A stretch of DNA of 33,577 nucleotides from a virus, in IMG/VR virus record IMGVR_UViG_3300042868_009582, positions 1-33,577 of that record. One strand, 5' to 3'. Positions 32,330-33,577 of this stretch are shown piece after piece. Position 1 is the stretch's first letter; every line of letters starts with the position of its first letter. The notes under the pieces were generated by a model, which saw nothing but the letters and a program-made list of their open reading frames with translations, was not told the DNA's origin and made no database searches. The translations under genes were made by a program, and so were the position numbers.

Positions 32330-33577
32330 TTAACAAGGTGTGCAATCCGCTGATACATTACAAGCTGTTCCACATAAAGTATCTGTTAAAAGTCCAGAGT
32401 TAATTATAACTGAACTTCCTGCTTGTATACAATGTGTTCTACTTGCACCTGCTACTAAGTTCGGTGATTGTTCTGTACCATTACAATTTGTAATTGTGTA
32501 GTTACCAGTCGTTCCACCTTCATTAAGTATTGTCATACATTCACAATCAGGTGCTGCTGTTGTAGTACTTGTTGTTGATGTAGTACTTGTTGTACTTGTT
32601 GTTGATGTAGTACTAGTCGTTGTTGTAGTTGGTCCACAATATGTACAATCAGCTGCTACATTACAAGTATTTCCACATTGAACATCAGTTAATAAGCCTG
32701 AATTGATTTGTGGTGCAGTTCCACCTTTTAAGCAATGTATCCTACTTGCACCAGATGCTAAATTTAGATTTTGTTCTGTTCCGTTACAATTAACTATATC
32801 ATAATTTCCTGTTGTACCACCTTCGTTATAAATTGCCCAACACTCACACGCTAATGTAGTCGTACTTGTAGTTGAAGTAGTACTTGTAGTTGAAGTAGTA
32901 CTTGTTGTACTTGTCGTACTTGTAGTTGAGGTAGTACTTGTTGTTGAAGTAGTACTTGTAGTTGATGTTGTAGAAGTAGTAGTTGAAGTAGTTGCCGGTA
33001 AAGAACAATTAGGTCCGAAACTATCAATTGTAAACATTGCTGTTCCACTCAAAGTATTTCTTTGAACACAGAATAATGATGTTCCAATTACTTCTGGTCC
33101 TATTCCTACATTTTGTATTTGTGATACACCGTAACAATCTAAATAAGTTACATTACCTGCTTCTGTTACCTCAATATTTACATATTCAACACAATCTGCC
33201 GGTGCTTGTGTAGTTGATGTTGTAGAAGTAGTTGAAGTAGTACTTGTCGTACTTGTTGTACTCGTAGTTGTAGATGTACTTGTAGTTGATGTTGTAGACG
33301 TTGTTGATGTAGTACTTGTCGTAGAGGTTGTAGTTGTTGGAGGAACACAAGAAGGACCATATTCTGTTATTACAAAATCAGCTGTTCCACTAATAGTAGC
33401 TGTATCAATACATCCATCTGTTGAGTAATCCAAAGTTTGAACCCCAGTTCCTACACTCGCACTTCTATCTATTCCGTAACAATCCTTAAAGTCAATTGTA
33501 CCAGCAGTAGTTACATTTACTGTAATTGTTTGAACACATGGTGCAAATGTTGTAGATGTTGTACTTGTAGTTGATGT
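32330..33577 (-). CDS. Modular Thr/Ser-rich tail adhesin, C-terminal part
   Basis: Continuation of the gene beginning at 1072; 33577-33451 duplicates 127-1. The unique part adds the end of module C, Thr/Ser linkers at residues about 394-438, 509-556 and 630-655, and three further modules. Module D (DCVEYVNIEVTEAGNVTYLD) is a divergent relative of A-C. Modules E and F are a second pair, sharing LNEGGTTGNYTITNCNGTEQ-like and INSGLLTD segments with several Cys. The protein ends CNVSADCTPC. About 220 of 730 residues are Thr/Ser linker. The first glycosyltransferase gene of the cassette starts 52 bp downstream of this stop. Confidence 0.85.
   Translation of the reverse strand, partial: TSTTSTTSTTFAPCVQTITVNVTTAGTIDFKDCYGIDRSASVGTGVQTLDYSTDGCIDTATISGTADFVITEYGPSCVPPTTTTSTTSTTSTTSTTSTTSTSTTTSTTSTTSTTSTTSTTSTTQAPADCVEYVNIEVTEAGNVTYLDCYGVSQIQNVGIGPEVIGTSLFCVQRNTLSGTAMFTIDSFGPNCSLPATTSTTTSTTSTTSTTSTTSTTSTTSTTSTTSTTSTTSTTSTTSTTTLACECWAIYNEGGTTGNYDIVNCNGTEQNLNLASGASRIHCLKGGTAPQINSGLLTDVQCGNTCNVAADCTYCGPTTTTTSTTSTTSTTSTTSTTSTTTAAPDCECMTILNEGGTTGNYTITNCNGTEQSPNLVAGASRTHCIQAGSSVIINSGLLTDTLCGTACNVSADCTPC
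32557..32630 (-). repeat. Thr-Thr-Ser coding array between modules E and F
   Basis: About 25 residues of Thr-Thr-Ser ending in Thr-Ala-Ala-Pro before the last Cys module. The Ala-Ala-Pro ending recurs in the arrays of the 582-residue gene. Confidence 0.88.
32854..32993 (-). repeat. Thr-Thr-Ser coding array between modules D and E
   Basis: About 47 residues, one of the longest arrays in this protein, almost perfectly periodic at three residues with mixed Ser and Thr codons. Confidence 0.88.
33208..33339 (-). repeat. Thr-Thr-Ser coding array between modules C and D
   Basis: About 44 residues with one Ser-Thr-Ser-Thr phase break, ending Thr-Gln-Ala-Pro before module D. Confidence 0.88.
33451..33577. 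repeat. Right copy of exact 127-bp terminal direct repeat
   Basis: Identical to bases 1-127; should be removed once when the contig is circularised, leaving 33,450 bp. It lies inside module C and the start of an array of the adhesin gene. It differs from the corresponding parts of modules A and B, so the overlap is specific. Confidence 0.93.

Noticed and set aside
32330-33577. Diversity-generating retroelement acting on the adhesin
   Set aside because: No reverse transcriptase gene and no template/variable repeat pair with adenine-biased differences was seen.

Overview
The window looks like a complete circular phage genome given as a linear contig. Bases 1-127 are repeated exactly at 33451-33577, so the unique circle is about 33,450 bp. 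Every gene I can support lies on the minus strand, and one serine/threonine-rich gene runs across the contig ends. The content is that of a tailed phage with a long non-contractile tail: small and large terminase, portal, HK97-type capsid with a scaffold-like gene, tail tube, a tail-chaperone-like gene with a probable -1 frameshift, tape measure and several baseplate/adhesin genes. I see no integrase, repressor, DNA polymerase, tRNA or CRISPR array. The host is probably a member of the Bacteroidota. The DNA is AT-rich, leaders are A-rich without strong Shine-Dalgarno sequences, -7-like TAnnTTTG boxes stand before three transcription starts, and the protein families resemble those of Bacteroidota phages. 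This is inference, since no search was run.

Layout in the direction of transcription (high to low coordinates). 24505-19878 is an early/regulatory block: replication-initiator-like protein, ribbon-helix-helix protein, HNH endonuclease, small hypotheticals, sigma-like factor, zinc-finger protein, beta-class DNA methyltransferase and a small membrane protein. 19835-17416 holds the terminases, a coiled-coil protein and the frameshifted tail-chaperone candidate. 17368-11616 holds a small Cys-rich protein and a 1,819-residue fibre/adhesin with YadA-head-like repeats. 11562-4786 carries scaffold, capsid, tail tube, portal, connectors and a distal tail protein. 4784 through base 1 and on to 32330 carries three consecutive tail-tip genes that share a Cys-rich module; two of them carry long Thr-Thr-Ser arrays. 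32277-28943 is a tightly overlapping cassette of glycosyltransferase-like proteins and one methyltransferase. 28920-24822 holds the tape measure, a protease-like protein and a run of small proteins including a lipoprotein, ending in a minus-strand terminator.

The 315-bp gap 24507-24821 is the main control region. It holds an early promoter candidate inside an inverted repeat, and the only plus-strand transcription unit I can argue for: a structured RNA candidate followed by its own intrinsic terminator.

The most interesting proposal is that the Thr/Ser arrays are mucin-like stalks on the tail tip and that the adjacent glycosyltransferase cassette decorates them. Other points of interest are the structured RNA, the -1 frameshift at a run of nine T, the module shared by three neighbouring tail genes, and the unusual gene order (portal after capsid, protease and tape measure far from capsid and chaperone).
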